In this document: piece after piece, positions 24,663 through 32,732 of the stretch
Numbering within the stretch: the stretch's first letter is position 1
How the letters are laid out: every line of letters starts with the position of its first letter
Assembly (NCBI GenBank): GCA_900320905.1
Contig: ONTZ01000005.1
Coordinates: forward strand, 17,590-81,589
DNA: 64,000 bases
Direction of reading: 5' to 3'
Source: an uncultured Prevotella sp.
GTDB taxonomy: Bacteria; Bacteroidota; Bacteroidia; Bacteroidales; Bacteroidaceae
The notes under the pieces: generated by a model
Seen by the model: the letters and a program-made list of their open reading frames with translations, nothing else
Told to the model about the DNA's origin: nothing
The model's database searches: none
Program-made: the position numbers and the translations under genes

Positions 24663-26369
24663 TTAAATCTCCAACATCATTTTATCCACATCCATACCCG
24701 GAGGCGTCATTGGCAGCACATTATCCTCCTCAAGGATCGCACATTCGAGGATAAACGGCCCGTCGGTGGCAAGCATCTCCTTGATGGAGCCTGCCAAATC
24801 CTTACGGTCGGTAACGGCCAGATAAGGAATGCCATAGCCCTGCGCGATAAGGGCGTAATCAGGATTCATCATCTTGGTGAACGACTTGCGACGCATCCAG
24901 AACATATCCTGCCACTGACGCACATTGCCCAAGTAATGGTTGTTCATCACAATCATCTTGACGGGTGCCCTCTGCTCCATAATCGTACCGAGTTCCTCGA
25001 TACACATCTGGAATCCGCCGTCGCCCATAAAGCAACAGACGGTGCGCTCGCGAGCCGCAAAGGTGGCACCGATGGCTGCAGGCATACCATAGCCCATCGT
25101 TCCGAGACCGCCACTGGTGCAGATGCTGCGCTTATGATGGTATTTGAAGTAACGGGTGGCAAAGAGTTGGTTCTGACCCACATCCGTCACGAGGACGGCA
25201 TCATCGGGTGCCTGTTCTGCCACGCCATTCACCACCTCACCCATCAGCAGCGGCCCCTCCTTGGGATGGATGGCGGGCTCGATGACCTTCGTTCGTTCCA
25301 TCTCATCAAGCGGCTTGAACGAATCGCGCCACGCCTGATGGTTATTCTTATTCAACAGAGCCGTGATGGCTGGCAACGACTCCTTACAATCAGCCACCAC
25401 AGCCACATCGGTCTTCACATTCTTATCAATCTCACTGCGGTCAATGTCAAGATGGATAACCTTCGCCTGCTTGGCATAGGTCTTCAGATTACCCGTCACC
25501 CTGTCACTGAAACGCATACCGATGGCAATGAGCACGTCGCACTCCTGTTCCTTCAGATTCACGGCATAGTTACCGTGCATTCCCAGCATACCCACATTGA
25601 GCGGATGATTCGACGGCAAGGCGGAAAGCCCCAGCATCGTGCGCCCGGCAGGGATATCGGCCTTTTCAAGGAAGGCCCTCAGTTCGCTCTGGGCATTACC
25701 CAGTTCCACGCCCTGTCCTACAAGTGCCAGAGGCTTCTTGGCACTGTTGATCAGTTCGGCAGCCTGACGTACAGCCTCCTTTTCGAGTTTGGGATAAGGC
25801 ACGTAAGAACGGATGAAATCCACTTTCTGCGGATTATAATCTATCTCCTCAACCTGGGCATTCTTAGCAAAGTCGAGCACCACTGGGCCTGGACGCCCTG
25901 TCCGTGCGATATAGAAGGCACGGCTCACGGCCCACGCCACATCCTCAGCATGGCGAATCTGGTAACTCCATTTGGATATTGGCTGCGATACACCCACGAG
26001 GTCTACTTCCTGAAAGGCATCCGTACCCAAGGCAGAGATAGGCACCTGGCCTGCTATGACAACTATCGGCGTAGAATCCAACATGGCATCAGCAATACCC
26101 GTCAGGGTGTTTGTCACACCAGGGCCACTGGTGACCAAGGCCACTCCCACCTTGCCCGACACTCTGGCATAGCCTTCAGCGGCATGGGTGGCACCCTGTT
26201 CGTGACGCACCAGAATATGGTCGAAACATTTCTTCTCGCCTCGTGTATAGTCGAAGAGTGCATCGTAGACGGGCATAATAGAGCCGCCGGGATAGCCAAA
26301 AATGGTGGTTACCCCCTCTGCCTGCAAGGCACGCATCAGTGCCTTCGAGCCTGTAATCTTATCTTTCAT
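24663..26369 (-). CDS. ilvB: Acetolactate synthase large (catalytic) subunit
   Basis: Thiamine-diphosphate enzyme that condenses pyruvate to acetolactate or with 2-oxobutyrate, first common step of valine, leucine and isoleucine synthesis. The catalytic Glu is in LVRHEQGATHAAEGYAR near residue 52. The TPP/Mg motif GDGGFQMCIEELGT to MNNHYLGNVRQWQ begins near residue 450. Three domains (TPP-PYR, central, TPP-PP) are complete over 568 residues. The gap to ilvD upstream is filled with CCTAGG repeats. Confidence 0.96.
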   Translation of the reverse strand: MKDKITGSKALMRALQAEGVTTIFGYPGGSIMPVYDALFDYTRGEKKCFDHILVRHEQGATHAAEGYARVSGKVGVALVTSGPGVTNTLTGIADAMLDSTPIVVIAGQVPISALGTDAFQEVDLVGVSQPISKWSYQIRHAEDVAWAVSRAFYIARTGRPGPVVLDFAKNAQVEEIDYNPQKVDFIRSYVPYPKLEKEAVRQAAELINSAKKPLALVGQGVELGNAQSELRAFLEKADIPAGRTMLGLSALPSNHPLNVGMLGMHGNYAVNLKEQECDVLIAIGMRFSDRVTGNLKTYAKQAKVIHLDIDRSEIDKNVKTDVAVVADCKESLPAITALLNKNNHQAWRDSFKPLDEMERTKVIEPAIHPKEGPLLMGEVVNGVAEQAPDDAVLVTDVGQNQLFATRYFKYHHKRSICTSGGLGTMGYGMPAAIGATFAARERTVCCFMGDGGFQMCIEELGTIMEQRAPVKMIVMNNHYLGNVRQWQDMFWMRRKSFTKMMNPDYALIAQGYGIPYLAVTDRKDLAGSIKEMLATDGPFILECAILEEDNVLPMTPPGMDVDKMMLEI

Positions 26370-26387
26370 TTTCTTTATCTTTGATAG

Positions 26388-26450
26388 GCATCCCTAGGAT
26401 AACCCTAGGATAGCCTAGGAACGCCCAGGAATGCCTAGAATTACCTAGTC
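26388..26450. repeat. 10-bp CCTAGG tandem repeat in the ilvD-ilvB gap
   Basis: Six imperfect units of about 10 bases centred on CCTAGG. Read on the minus strand, the first unit supplies the ilvD stop codon TAG (26445-26447); the tract ends 18 bases before the ilvB ATG. Confidence 0.85.
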
Positions 26451-28247
26451 TATAATCCTAATTCCGCCCTTATCTGCCGAAGATACGCTCTGGGCATAGG
26501 CTCGCAGAGCCTTAGATATCACGCGATTACGCTTCAATGGCTGTTGTGGACGGGCTGCCAGTTCTTCATCAGAGAGTTTCACGCTGATACTGCGCGAGGG
26601 AATATCAATCACGATGATGTCGCCATCCTTGATCTTTCCGATGTTGCCGCCATTGGCAGCCTCGGGAGAGATATGTCCGATGGAGAGACCTGATGTACCA
26701 CCAGAGAAACGACCGTCTGTAATCAGGGCGCATGCCTTGCCCAGATGCATACTCTTGATATAAGATGTAGGATAGAGCATCTCCTGCATACCTGGCCCGC
26801 CCTTGGGACCCTCGTGGGTGATCACCACACAGTCGCCACTCTTCACCTTGCCGCCAAGAATCCCCTCACAGGCATCCTCCTGAGAGTCGAACACGACGGC
26901 CGGGCCTTCGAAATGCCACAGGGACTCATCGACACCAGCGGTCTTGACCACGCAGCCATCCTGGGCGATATTGCCGAATAGCACGGCCAAACCACCATCC
27001 TTGGTATAGGCATGTTCAAGGTCACGGATACAGCCATTGGCTCGATCGGTGTCAAGCGAAGGCCAGCGTTCTGACTGGGAGCCCATCTTCGTAGAGAAGC
27101 GATTGCCTGGAGCGCTGTAGTAAATATCGGAGAATCCAAAATCACCAGAATCACCGGTGATATCATATTTCTTTATTGCCTCGCCCAGCGTCATGCCATC
27201 CACACGGATGGCAGAGCCATCAACAAGACCTCCCTTATTCAATTCATTCAGTATGCCCAGGATACCACCTGCACGACCACACTCCTGCACGCTGTACTTC
27301 TGCGTGTTGGGAGCCAGTTTGCAGAGACAAGGCACCTTACGGCTCAGCGCGTCAATGTCCTTCATCGTGAAGTCGGCGCCAGCCTCCTGAGCCACAGCCA
27401 ACAGATGGAGCACCGTATTCGTACTGCCACCCATCGCAATATCCAGCGACATCGCATTCATAAAGGCCTTACGAGTGGCAATGCTGCGAGGCAAGACACG
27501 CTCATCGCCATCCTCATAATAAGCGAAAGCATTTTTCACCACCTGACGGGCAGCAGCCTTGAACAACTCTACCCTATTGGTATGTGTAGCCAGGATGGTT
27601 CCATTGCCAGGCAGCGAAAGGCCGATAGCCTCCGTCAGTGAGTTCATCGAGTTGGCTGTGAACATACCAGAGCACGAGCCGCACCCCGGACAGGCACAGG
27701 CCTCTATCTCCTTCATCTCCTCGTCTGTTACCGAAGGATCAGCCCCTTTTACCATCGCCGTAATCAGGTCGGCATTCTCGCCACGCCATCTGCCAGCCTC
27801 CATCGGGCCACCTGAACAGAACACCGTAGGAATATTCAGACGCATAGAAGCCATCAGCATACCCGGCGTCACCTTATCACAGTTAGAGATACAGATCATT
27901 GCATCAGCCTTATGGGCATTCACCATATATTCCACAGAGTCGGCAATGATATCGCGACTCGGAAGACTATAAAGCATACCATCATGCCCCATGGCAATAC
28001 CGTCATCGATGGCAATGGTATTGAACTCGGCGGCAAAACAGCCCATCTTCTCAATCTCAGCCTTGACAATCTGACCAATTTCATGCAGATGCGTATGCCC
28101 AGGCACAAACTGGGTGAACGAGTTGACGACAGCGATGATCGGCTTGCCAAACTGTTCCTGTTTCATACCTGTGGCCACCCATAAAGCACGGGCACCAGCC
28201 ATTCTCCTTCCTTCCGTGCAAACGGCACTTCTCAGTTGATGTTTCAT
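26445..28247 (-). CDS. ilvD: Dihydroxy-acid dehydratase
   Basis: FeS enzyme of the third common step in branched-chain amino acid synthesis. Cluster and active-site residues are visible in [12 protein letters not shown] (near residue 118-130) and [19 protein letters not shown] (near 185-203); [18 protein letters not shown] near the C-terminus is also diagnostic. Length 600 is normal. Together with ilvB and ilvN it forms an operon lacking ilvC, which must lie elsewhere. A promoter element lies 24 bases upstream. Confidence 0.96.
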   Translation of the reverse strand: MKHQLRSAVCTEGRRMAGARALWVATGMKQEQFGKPIIAVVNSFTQFVPGHTHLHEIGQIVKAEIEKMGCFAAEFNTIAIDDGIAMGHDGMLYSLPSRDIIADSVEYMVNAHKADAMICISNCDKVTPGMLMASMRLNIPTVFCSGGPMEAGRWRGENADLITAMVKGADPSVTDEEMKEIEACACPGCGSCSGMFTANSMNSLTEAIGLSLPGNGTILATHTNRVELFKAAARQVVKNAFAYYEDGDERVLPRSIATRKAFMNAMSLDIAMGGSTNTVLHLLAVAQEAGADFTMKDIDALSRKVPCLCKLAPNTQKYSVQECGRAGGILGILNELNKGGLVDGSAIRVDGMTLGEAIKKYDITGDSGDFGFSDIYYSAPGNRFSTKMGSQSERWPSLDTDRANGCIRDLEHAYTKDGGLAVLFGNIAQDGCVVKTAGVDESLWHFEGPAVVFDSQEDACEGILGGKVKSGDCVVITHEGPKGGPGMQEMLYPTSYIKSMHLGKACALITDGRFSGGTSGLSIGHISPEAANGGNIGKIKDGDIIVIDIPSRSISVKLSDEELAARPQQPLKRNRVISKALRAYAQSVSSADKGGIRIID

Positions 28248-28270
28248 AAGTTGTGAGTTTATTTAGTGCG

Positions 28271-28278
28271 CAAAGTTA
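28271..28278 (-). promoter_or_regulatory. Promoter -7 element for the ilvD operon (TAACTTTG)
   Basis: Minus-strand TAACTTTG lies 24 bases before the ilvD ATG. I see no attenuator leader or clear -33 box. Confidence 0.6.
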
Positions 28279-28329
28279 CACTAAAATCCCTTAATTCCCA
28301 ACATTTTAATCTTTTTTTTCAAGAAAACA

Positions 28330-28361
28330 TTTGGATTATTGAGATGAAAGTATTATTTTTG
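28330..28361 (+). promoter_or_regulatory. Consensus promoter (TTTG-N20-TATTTTTG) of the small HTH gene
   Basis: TTTG at 28330-28333 and TATTTTTG at 28354-28361 are separated by 20 bases. The ATG follows 44 bases later after an A/T-rich leader. Confidence 0.75.
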
Positions 28362-28405
28362 CAAACGAAAAATGATAATAACAAATAACAATTAATTTTA
28401 TTAGT

Positions 28406-28621
28406 ATGAATATCGGACGGAGCATTAGGGAAGTGATGAAGAAAAAAGGGATGAGTGTGACCCAGTTGTCAAGGGAAATCCCTTGTGAAAGAACGAATGT
28501 CTATAATATCTTCAGCAGGAAAGATATCAGCACGAAACTACTCTGGAGAATCTCGCAGGTGTTAGAACATAATTTCTTTGAAGATTTATCCAAAGAGTAC
28601 ACCAAGAAGCCCCAGAAATAA
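28406..28621 (+). CDS. Small XRE-family helix-turn-helix protein
   Basis: A 71-residue protein that is almost entirely one HTH domain: residues 4-60 (IREVMKKKGMSVTQLSREI, then TNVYNIFSRKDISTKLLWRISQVL) follow the five-helix Cro/CI fold. There is no effector domain. It has its own consensus promoter and a strong terminator, so it is a stand-alone unit. Similar solitary small HTH proteins are common in Bacteroidales; targets are unknown. Autoregulation is possible but no operator is evident. Confidence 0.85.
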   Translation: MNIGRSIREVMKKKGMSVTQLSREIPCERTNVYNIFSRKDISTKLLWRISQVLEHNFFEDLSKEYTKKPQK

Positions 28622-28622
28622 C

Positions 28623-28664
28623 AAAGGAAAACGGCCTGAGAATTTACTCAGGCCGTTTTCCTTT
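28623..28664. terminator. Bidirectional terminator between HTH gene and ompA-like gene
   Basis: Perfect 18-bp stem (AAAGGAAAACGGCCTGAG with its reverse complement) around a 6-base loop, with A and T tracts on both sides, lying between two convergent genes. Confidence 0.92.
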
Positions 28665-28680
28665 ATTAATTGTGTTCAAA

Positions 28681-29838
28681 CTACTCCTTAGTGGTATCAG
28701 TGAATGTAGCCACACGATTGAAGTCGATCTCATCGAAGAGTTCGTCGGTTGCACCCATACCCTGGGTCGTCAAACGACTGGCAGAAATACCATAACGGCC
28801 GACAAGTGCTTTCTTTACAGACTCAGCACGAGCCTCTGACAGTTTCTGGTTCAATTCTGGATTGCCCTCAGGAGAAGCATAACCCTTAATCAGAATCTTC
28901 GACTCAGGATGATTCTTCATATACTTTGCAATCATAGCCACACTGGCCATCTGGGCTGCATCTACACTGCTCTTTCCCTGACCAAAGATCACTGTGGGCT
29001 GGAGCACATTATTCTTGACATTCACCACCTTCGTAACCTTGTTCACTACGGTTGGCTTAACATTCCTTGCGGCTTCCAAAGAGTCTTCAAGCGTACCAAT
29101 CATACGGATTCCCTGAGCGATACGCTTGTCCTTTGCTACCAACTCGCCCTTCAACTCGTTGACGAATGTATTCAGGTCGTCAATCTCGGTCTGGTCACGC
29201 AAATTGGCAATCTTGAAGTTATGTGTACCATTGCTATTGCCAAACTTGTAGTTTACACCCACCGACAACTGAAATGCGGCTGTATTCAGATTATAGTTGC
29301 AACGTGAATTGGAAGTCAGATTATAGTTGACGGCAGGCTCTACATAGATTTGCCATTCGAGAGACTCACCAAAATTATATGCAAAGTCTAAACCGAACTT
29401 CGAAACCAAGTCCTGTTTGTGATCCAAGTTTGAGTCAAAGATGCATCCCCATCCCAAACCTCCAAGAGCACTGACTTCAAAGGTACGGGGCTGTCCCAGA
29501 TAACCACCAAACCAGTTGCTCAGGTTCAGTGTACCTAAAAAGTCTAAGTTAACACCTTTCAGTCTTTTGGCGTTACTGTAGTTATAACCTCTTTCACGAA
29601 GATAGAGATCACCCGTCACGACCCAACCAACGACAGGCGTCCAATAACGTCCCACACGAAGGCCAATCGAGGGATTGAGATTCTTAAAAATGCTATTGTG
29701 AGTTATCTTTGAACTGACGGCACCGTTAACACCAACGTACCAGTTATCTGTGTTTTTGCTATCTTCAAGTGCCTGCTGCGAATAAGCCGACTGCAACGAC
29801 ATCAGTGTTACAGTTAGCATCAAAAAGATTTTTTTCAT
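28681..29838 (-). CDS. Outer-membrane protein with N-terminal barrel and OmpA C-terminal domain
   Basis: A signal peptide (MKKIFLMLTVTLMSLQSAYS) precedes a beta-barrel-like region (about 25-215, alternating aromatic strands, GLRVGRYWTPVVGWV). A helical linker (DLNTFVNELKGELVAKDKRI) and an OmpA-like peptidoglycan-binding domain follow (about 285-385: KILIKGYASPEGNPELNQKLSEARAESVKKAL). I chose ATG 29838; the longer frame to 29877 runs into the preceding gene. It starts 10 bases after the oxidoreductase gamma gene with no visible own promoter, so it may share that transcript, an odd pairing. OmpA assignment is secure. Confidence 0.88.
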   Translation of the reverse strand: MKKIFLMLTVTLMSLQSAYSQQALEDSKNTDNWYVGVNGAVSSKITHNSIFKNLNPSIGLRVGRYWTPVVGWVVTGDLYLRERGYNYSNAKRLKGVNLDFLGTLNLSNWFGGYLGQPRTFEVSALGGLGWGCIFDSNLDHKQDLVSKFGLDFAYNFGESLEWQIYVEPAVNYNLTSNSRCNYNLNTAAFQLSVGVNYKFGNSNGTHNFKIANLRDQTEIDDLNTFVNELKGELVAKDKRIAQGIRMIGTLEDSLEAARNVKPTVVNKVTKVVNVKNNVLQPTVIFGQGKSSVDAAQMASVAMIAKYMKNHPESKILIKGYASPEGNPELNQKLSEARAESVKKALVGRYGISASRLTTQGMGATDELFDEIDFNRVATFTDTTKE

Positions 29839-29848
29839 ATATACCTTA

Positions 29849-30394
29849 TTATTTAATAACTTCAATAATCTTTGCACCTTCCTTCAGGGCTTCCATATTC
29901 AGGGGGATGAGATCGTGATGGCGCTCAGGGAGGGTCTTTTTCAACGCTTTCTCCACTCCTTTGTCGCTAACGACAGGAGCCACCTTCAGCAAACCACCAA
30001 GAACAATCATGTTGAACACCTTACCGTTCTTCATCTCGGCAGCCTTATCCATAGCGTTTATCTCATAGATAGTAATGTCCTTACGAGTTGGCTTGTTGAT
30101 AATACCAAAACCATCGTAGATCAGGATACCACCGGGTTTGATTTTTGGTTCAAACTTCTCCAGTGAAGGTTGGTTCAGTACCACAGCAATGTCGTACTTG
30201 CTGAGGATAGGCGAAGAGATACGCTCGTCACTGACAATCACCGTCACGTTGGCTGTACCACCACGCTGCTCAGGACCGTAGGCAGGCATCCATGTCACCT
30301 CTTTATCCTCCATCAGTCCACTATAGGCCAGAATCTTACCCATTGAGAGCACGCCCTGACCTCCGAAACCTGAAATTATAATTTCCTTTTTCAT
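29849..30394 (-). CDS. 2-oxoacid:ferredoxin oxidoreductase, gamma subunit
   Basis: The N-terminus KEIIISGFGGQGVLSMGKILAYS is the typical gamma-subunit start, and the segment WMPAYGPEQRGGTANVTV is the family's second hallmark. The enzyme oxidises a 2-oxoacid with CoA to acyl-CoA, CO2 and reduced ferredoxin. ATG 30394 is chosen over the frame open from 30451, which crosses the hairpin region. It closes the four-subunit operon (delta, alpha, beta, gamma). The alpha subunit suggests branched-chain 2-oxoacids, but 2-oxoglutarate cannot be excluded. Confidence 0.9.
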   Translation of the reverse strand: MKKEIIISGFGGQGVLSMGKILAYSGLMEDKEVTWMPAYGPEQRGGTANVTVIVSDERISSPILSKYDIAVVLNQPSLEKFEPKIKPGGILIYDGFGIINKPTRKDITIYEINAMDKAAEMKNGKVFNMIVLGGLLKVAPVVSDKGVEKALKKTLPERHHDLIPLNMEALKEGAKIIEVIK

Positions 30395-30434
30395 AAAACT
30401 GCATTTTATGCATAATTGGCTGCACCTCTGCATA

Positions 30435-30462
30435 GAGCAAACTCTCTGCATTCGGTTTGCTC
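30435..30462. repeat. Inverted repeat between beta and gamma subunit genes
   Basis: GAGCAAAC and GTTTGCTC form a perfect 8-bp stem with a 12-base loop. Adjacent bases (30401-30433) hold several TGCAT/ATGCA words. It may be a processing or stability hairpin, or part of a dispersed repeat. Confidence 0.5.
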
Positions 30463-30464
30463 AA

Positions 30465-31235
30465 TCATTCATTTGTCGTATCTTTTAAGTCACCTTTGGG
30501 ATAGAAGGGGAACATATTCTCCTTCATCCATTCATTTGCCTTAGCAGGAGAGAGTTTCCAACCGCTGTTACAGGTAGAGACAAACTCTACGAGCGATGAC
30601 CCCTTACCCGCCATCGAAGCCTCGAAAGCCTTGCGCAATGCCTTCTTTGCTTTCAGAATAGAGGCAACGCTCTCCACACTCTGACGAGTGACATAGCAAG
30701 TACCTTCCAAGCCAGCAGCGATATCAGCCATCTTCAAGGGATAGCCGTGCAACTGAGGATCGCGTCCATAAGGACAAGTAGAAGTCTTCTGACCAATCAG
30801 GGTTGTAGGTGCCATCTGACCACCCGTCATACCGTAGATGGCATTGTTGACGAAGATAATCACGATGTTCTCGCCACGGTTCAGGGCGTGAATGGTCTCA
30901 CACGTTCCTATACATGCCAGATCGCCGTCACCCTGATAGGTAAATACCAGTCGGTCAGGCCAGCAGCGCTTGATACCAGTAGCCAGTGCAGGTGCACGAC
31001 CGTGGGCAGCCTCCTGCCAGTCTATATCTATATAATTGTACGCGAAGACGGCACAGCCTACGGGTGAAACACCGACGGCCTTGTCTTCCATACCCATCTC
31101 TTCGATGACTTCGGCAATGAGTTTATGCACCACACCGTGCGAGCAGCCCGGGCAATAGTGCATATTGTTGTCATTCATCAGCGTCGGCTTCTTGCAGACG
31201 ATGTTCTCGGGTTGAACTATTTGATTTCTATCCAT
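30465..31235 (-). CDS. 2-oxoacid:ferredoxin oxidoreductase, beta subunit (TPP-binding)
   Basis: Binds thiamine diphosphate and a [4Fe-4S] cluster. MHYCPGCSHGVVHKL holds two cluster Cys, with more in PVGCAVFA and later positions. The TPP motif is GDGDLACIGTCETIHALNRG to FVNNAIYGMTGGQMAP. Length 256 is normal. It sits between the alpha gene (with a CCTAGG repeat in the gap) and the gamma gene (with a hairpin in the gap). Confidence 0.93.
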   Translation of the reverse strand: MDRNQIVQPENIVCKKPTLMNDNNMHYCPGCSHGVVHKLIAEVIEEMGMEDKAVGVSPVGCAVFAYNYIDIDWQEAAHGRAPALATGIKRCWPDRLVFTYQGDGDLACIGTCETIHALNRGENIVIIFVNNAIYGMTGGQMAPTTLIGQKTSTCPYGRDPQLHGYPLKMADIAAGLEGTCYVTRQSVESVASILKAKKALRKAFEASMAGKGSSLVEFVSTCNSGWKLSPAKANEWMKENMFPFYPKGDLKDTTNE

Positions 31236-31250
31236 TGTTCTTTTCTTTTT

Positions 31251-31294
31251 CTAGGTTTCCTAGGAGTCCCTAGGCTATCCTAGGTTATCCTAGA
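31251..31294. repeat. 10-bp CCTAGG tandem repeat between vorB and the beta subunit gene
   Basis: Five units of about 10 bases centred on CCTAGG. On the minus strand the first unit supplies the vorB stop codon TAG (31290-31292). Confidence 0.85.
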
Positions 31295-32372
31295 TTAATT
31301 TCTTCAAAGCCTCTACGATTTCTTCGGGATCAGGCACGATACCACCCAGACGGCCGAACTGCTCTACAGGCACAGCGCCGTTCACAGCCAAGCGAACATC
31401 CTGTACCATCTGACCTGCATTAATCTCGGCCACGAGAATACCCTTCACCTTCTTCGATAACTCCGAAATCTGCTTGATTGGGAATGGGAACAGCGTAATC
31501 GGACGGAACAGACCAACCTTAATATCCTGTTCACGGGCAATCTCCACACTTTTCTCTGCGATACGAGCGGCAGAACCAAAAGCAACGATGGCATACTCAG
31601 CATCATCCATCAACTGCTGCTCAAAACGCACCTCATTCTCCTGAATCTTAGCATATTTCTCTTGGAGGGCGATGTTACGCTGCTCCATAATCTCAGGCTT
31701 CAATTCCAAAGAGGTAATCACCACACGCTCACGGCTTTTCGGTTTACCAGTGGAGGCCCAAGGGCACTGCTTGATTACCTCCTCATCCGTTCGACGGGGC
31801 TTATAAGGCGGCAGCACCACTTTCTCCATCATTTGACCAATCACGCCGTCAGAGAGAATCATAGCGGGGTTGCGATACTTGAAGGCCAGTTCGAAGGCGA
31901 GGTCTACGAAGTCGGCCATCTCCTGAACAGAAGAGGGAGCCAACACGATGACCTTATAGTCACCGTTACCACCACCACGGGTAGCCTGGAAGTAATCACC
32001 CTGCGAGGGCTGGATGGTGCCCAGACCGGGACCGCCACGCTGCACGTTCACAAACACACCTGGCACCTCGGCACCAGCCATATAGGTGATACCCTCCTGC
32101 ATCAGAGCGATACCAGGAGAACTTGATGAGGTCATGGCTCGCTTACCGGCTCCGGCAGCGCCATAGACCATATAGATAGATGCCAACTCACTCTCAGCCT
32201 GCACCACCTGCATACCAGTGGTCTCCCAAGGCTTCAACTCAGCCAGCGTCTCAATCACTTCACTCTGCGGGGTAATAGGATAGCCGAAATAGCCGTCGCA
32301 TCCGCAACGAATAGCAGCGTGGGCAATCGCCTCGTTACCTTTCATCAACACAACTTCTCTTTTCTCAGCCAT
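31290..32372 (-). CDS. vorB: 2-oxoacid:ferredoxin oxidoreductase, alpha subunit (VorB type)
   Basis: Pyrimidine-binding and domain II/III subunit. GCDGYFGYPITPQSEVIE, ESELASIYMVYGAAGAG and QRGGPGLGTIQPSQGDYFQATRGG are diagnostic of the KorA/VorB group; Bacteroidota members are usually named 3-methyl-2-oxobutanoate dehydrogenase VorB. Length 360. The gene is second in the operon after the small ferredoxin and lies near ilvDBN on the same strand, which suits a role in branched-chain 2-oxoacid metabolism. The C-terminal residues and the stop lie next to the CCTAGG repeat. Confidence 0.9.
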   Translation of the reverse strand: MAEKREVVLMKGNEAIAHAAIRCGCDGYFGYPITPQSEVIETLAELKPWETTGMQVVQAESELASIYMVYGAAGAGKRAMTSSSSPGIALMQEGITYMAGAEVPGVFVNVQRGGPGLGTIQPSQGDYFQATRGGGNGDYKVIVLAPSSVQEMADFVDLAFELAFKYRNPAMILSDGVIGQMMEKVVLPPYKPRRTDEEVIKQCPWASTGKPKSRERVVITSLELKPEIMEQRNIALQEKYAKIQENEVRFEQQLMDDAEYAIVAFGSAARIAEKSVEIAREQDIKVGLFRPITLFPFPIKQISELSKKVKGILVAEINAGQMVQDVRLAVNGAVPVEQFGRLGGIVPDPEEIVEALKKLI

Positions 32373-32375
32373 AGT

Positions 32376-32606
32376 TTAGTCCTCCACTCTTTTACGATAC
32401 ACGGTGATACAGCCATCAGGGCAGACGATGCCGCACGAGGCACAGCCGACACAGGCATCCTCGTTCGTTGCCTCCACGTAGGGATAACCGTGCAGATTCA
32501 CTTTGTTGGCTAGTGCGATAACCTTCTGAGGACAGGCGATGATGCACAACTGGCATCCCTTGCACCTCTCAGTATCCACCACAATAGCGCCTTTCAATTT
32601 TGCCAT
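32376..32606 (-). CDS. Ferredoxin-like 2x[4Fe-4S] delta subunit of the oxidoreductase
   Basis: A 76-residue protein with two cluster motifs, CKGCQLCIIACPQKVI and CVGCASCGIVCPDGCI, in the arrangement of bacterial dicluster ferredoxins fused functionally to VOR/KOR enzymes as the delta subunit. It hands electrons from the TPP site to external ferredoxin. First gene of the operon, three bases before vorB, with a consensus promoter about 40 bases upstream. Confidence 0.92.
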   Translation of the reverse strand: MAKLKGAIVVDTERCKGCQLCIIACPQKVIALANKVNLHGYPYVEATNEDACVGCASCGIVCPDGCITVYRKRVED

Positions 32607-32646
32607 ATTATCCTGTAATTAATGCATTAATTTCTGAAATTGGCTG

Positions 32647-32678
32647 CAAAGGTAACAATAAGTCAGCGAAAAACCAAA
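32647..32678 (-). promoter_or_regulatory. Consensus promoter of the oxidoreductase operon (TTTG-N20-TACCTTTG)
   Basis: On the minus strand TTTG (32675-32678) and TACCTTTG (32647-32654) are separated by 20 bases, the Bacteroidota consensus, about 40 bases upstream of the ferredoxin ATG. Confidence 0.78.
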
Positions 32679-32732
32679 GAAAACCGATTAAAAGTTGCGA
32701 AAAACAAATATTTCTTGTATATTTGCTCCTTA

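Noticed and set aside
28248-28330. Attenuator leader peptide rich in Leu/Val/Ile before ilvD
   Set aside because: The 24-base leader after the -7 element is too short for a leader peptide and stem-loops.
30395-30451. N-terminal extension of the oxidoreductase gamma subunit
   Set aside because: The added residues are encoded by the hairpin/TGCAT region and have no counterpart in the family; MKKEIIISGFGGQG is a regular start.
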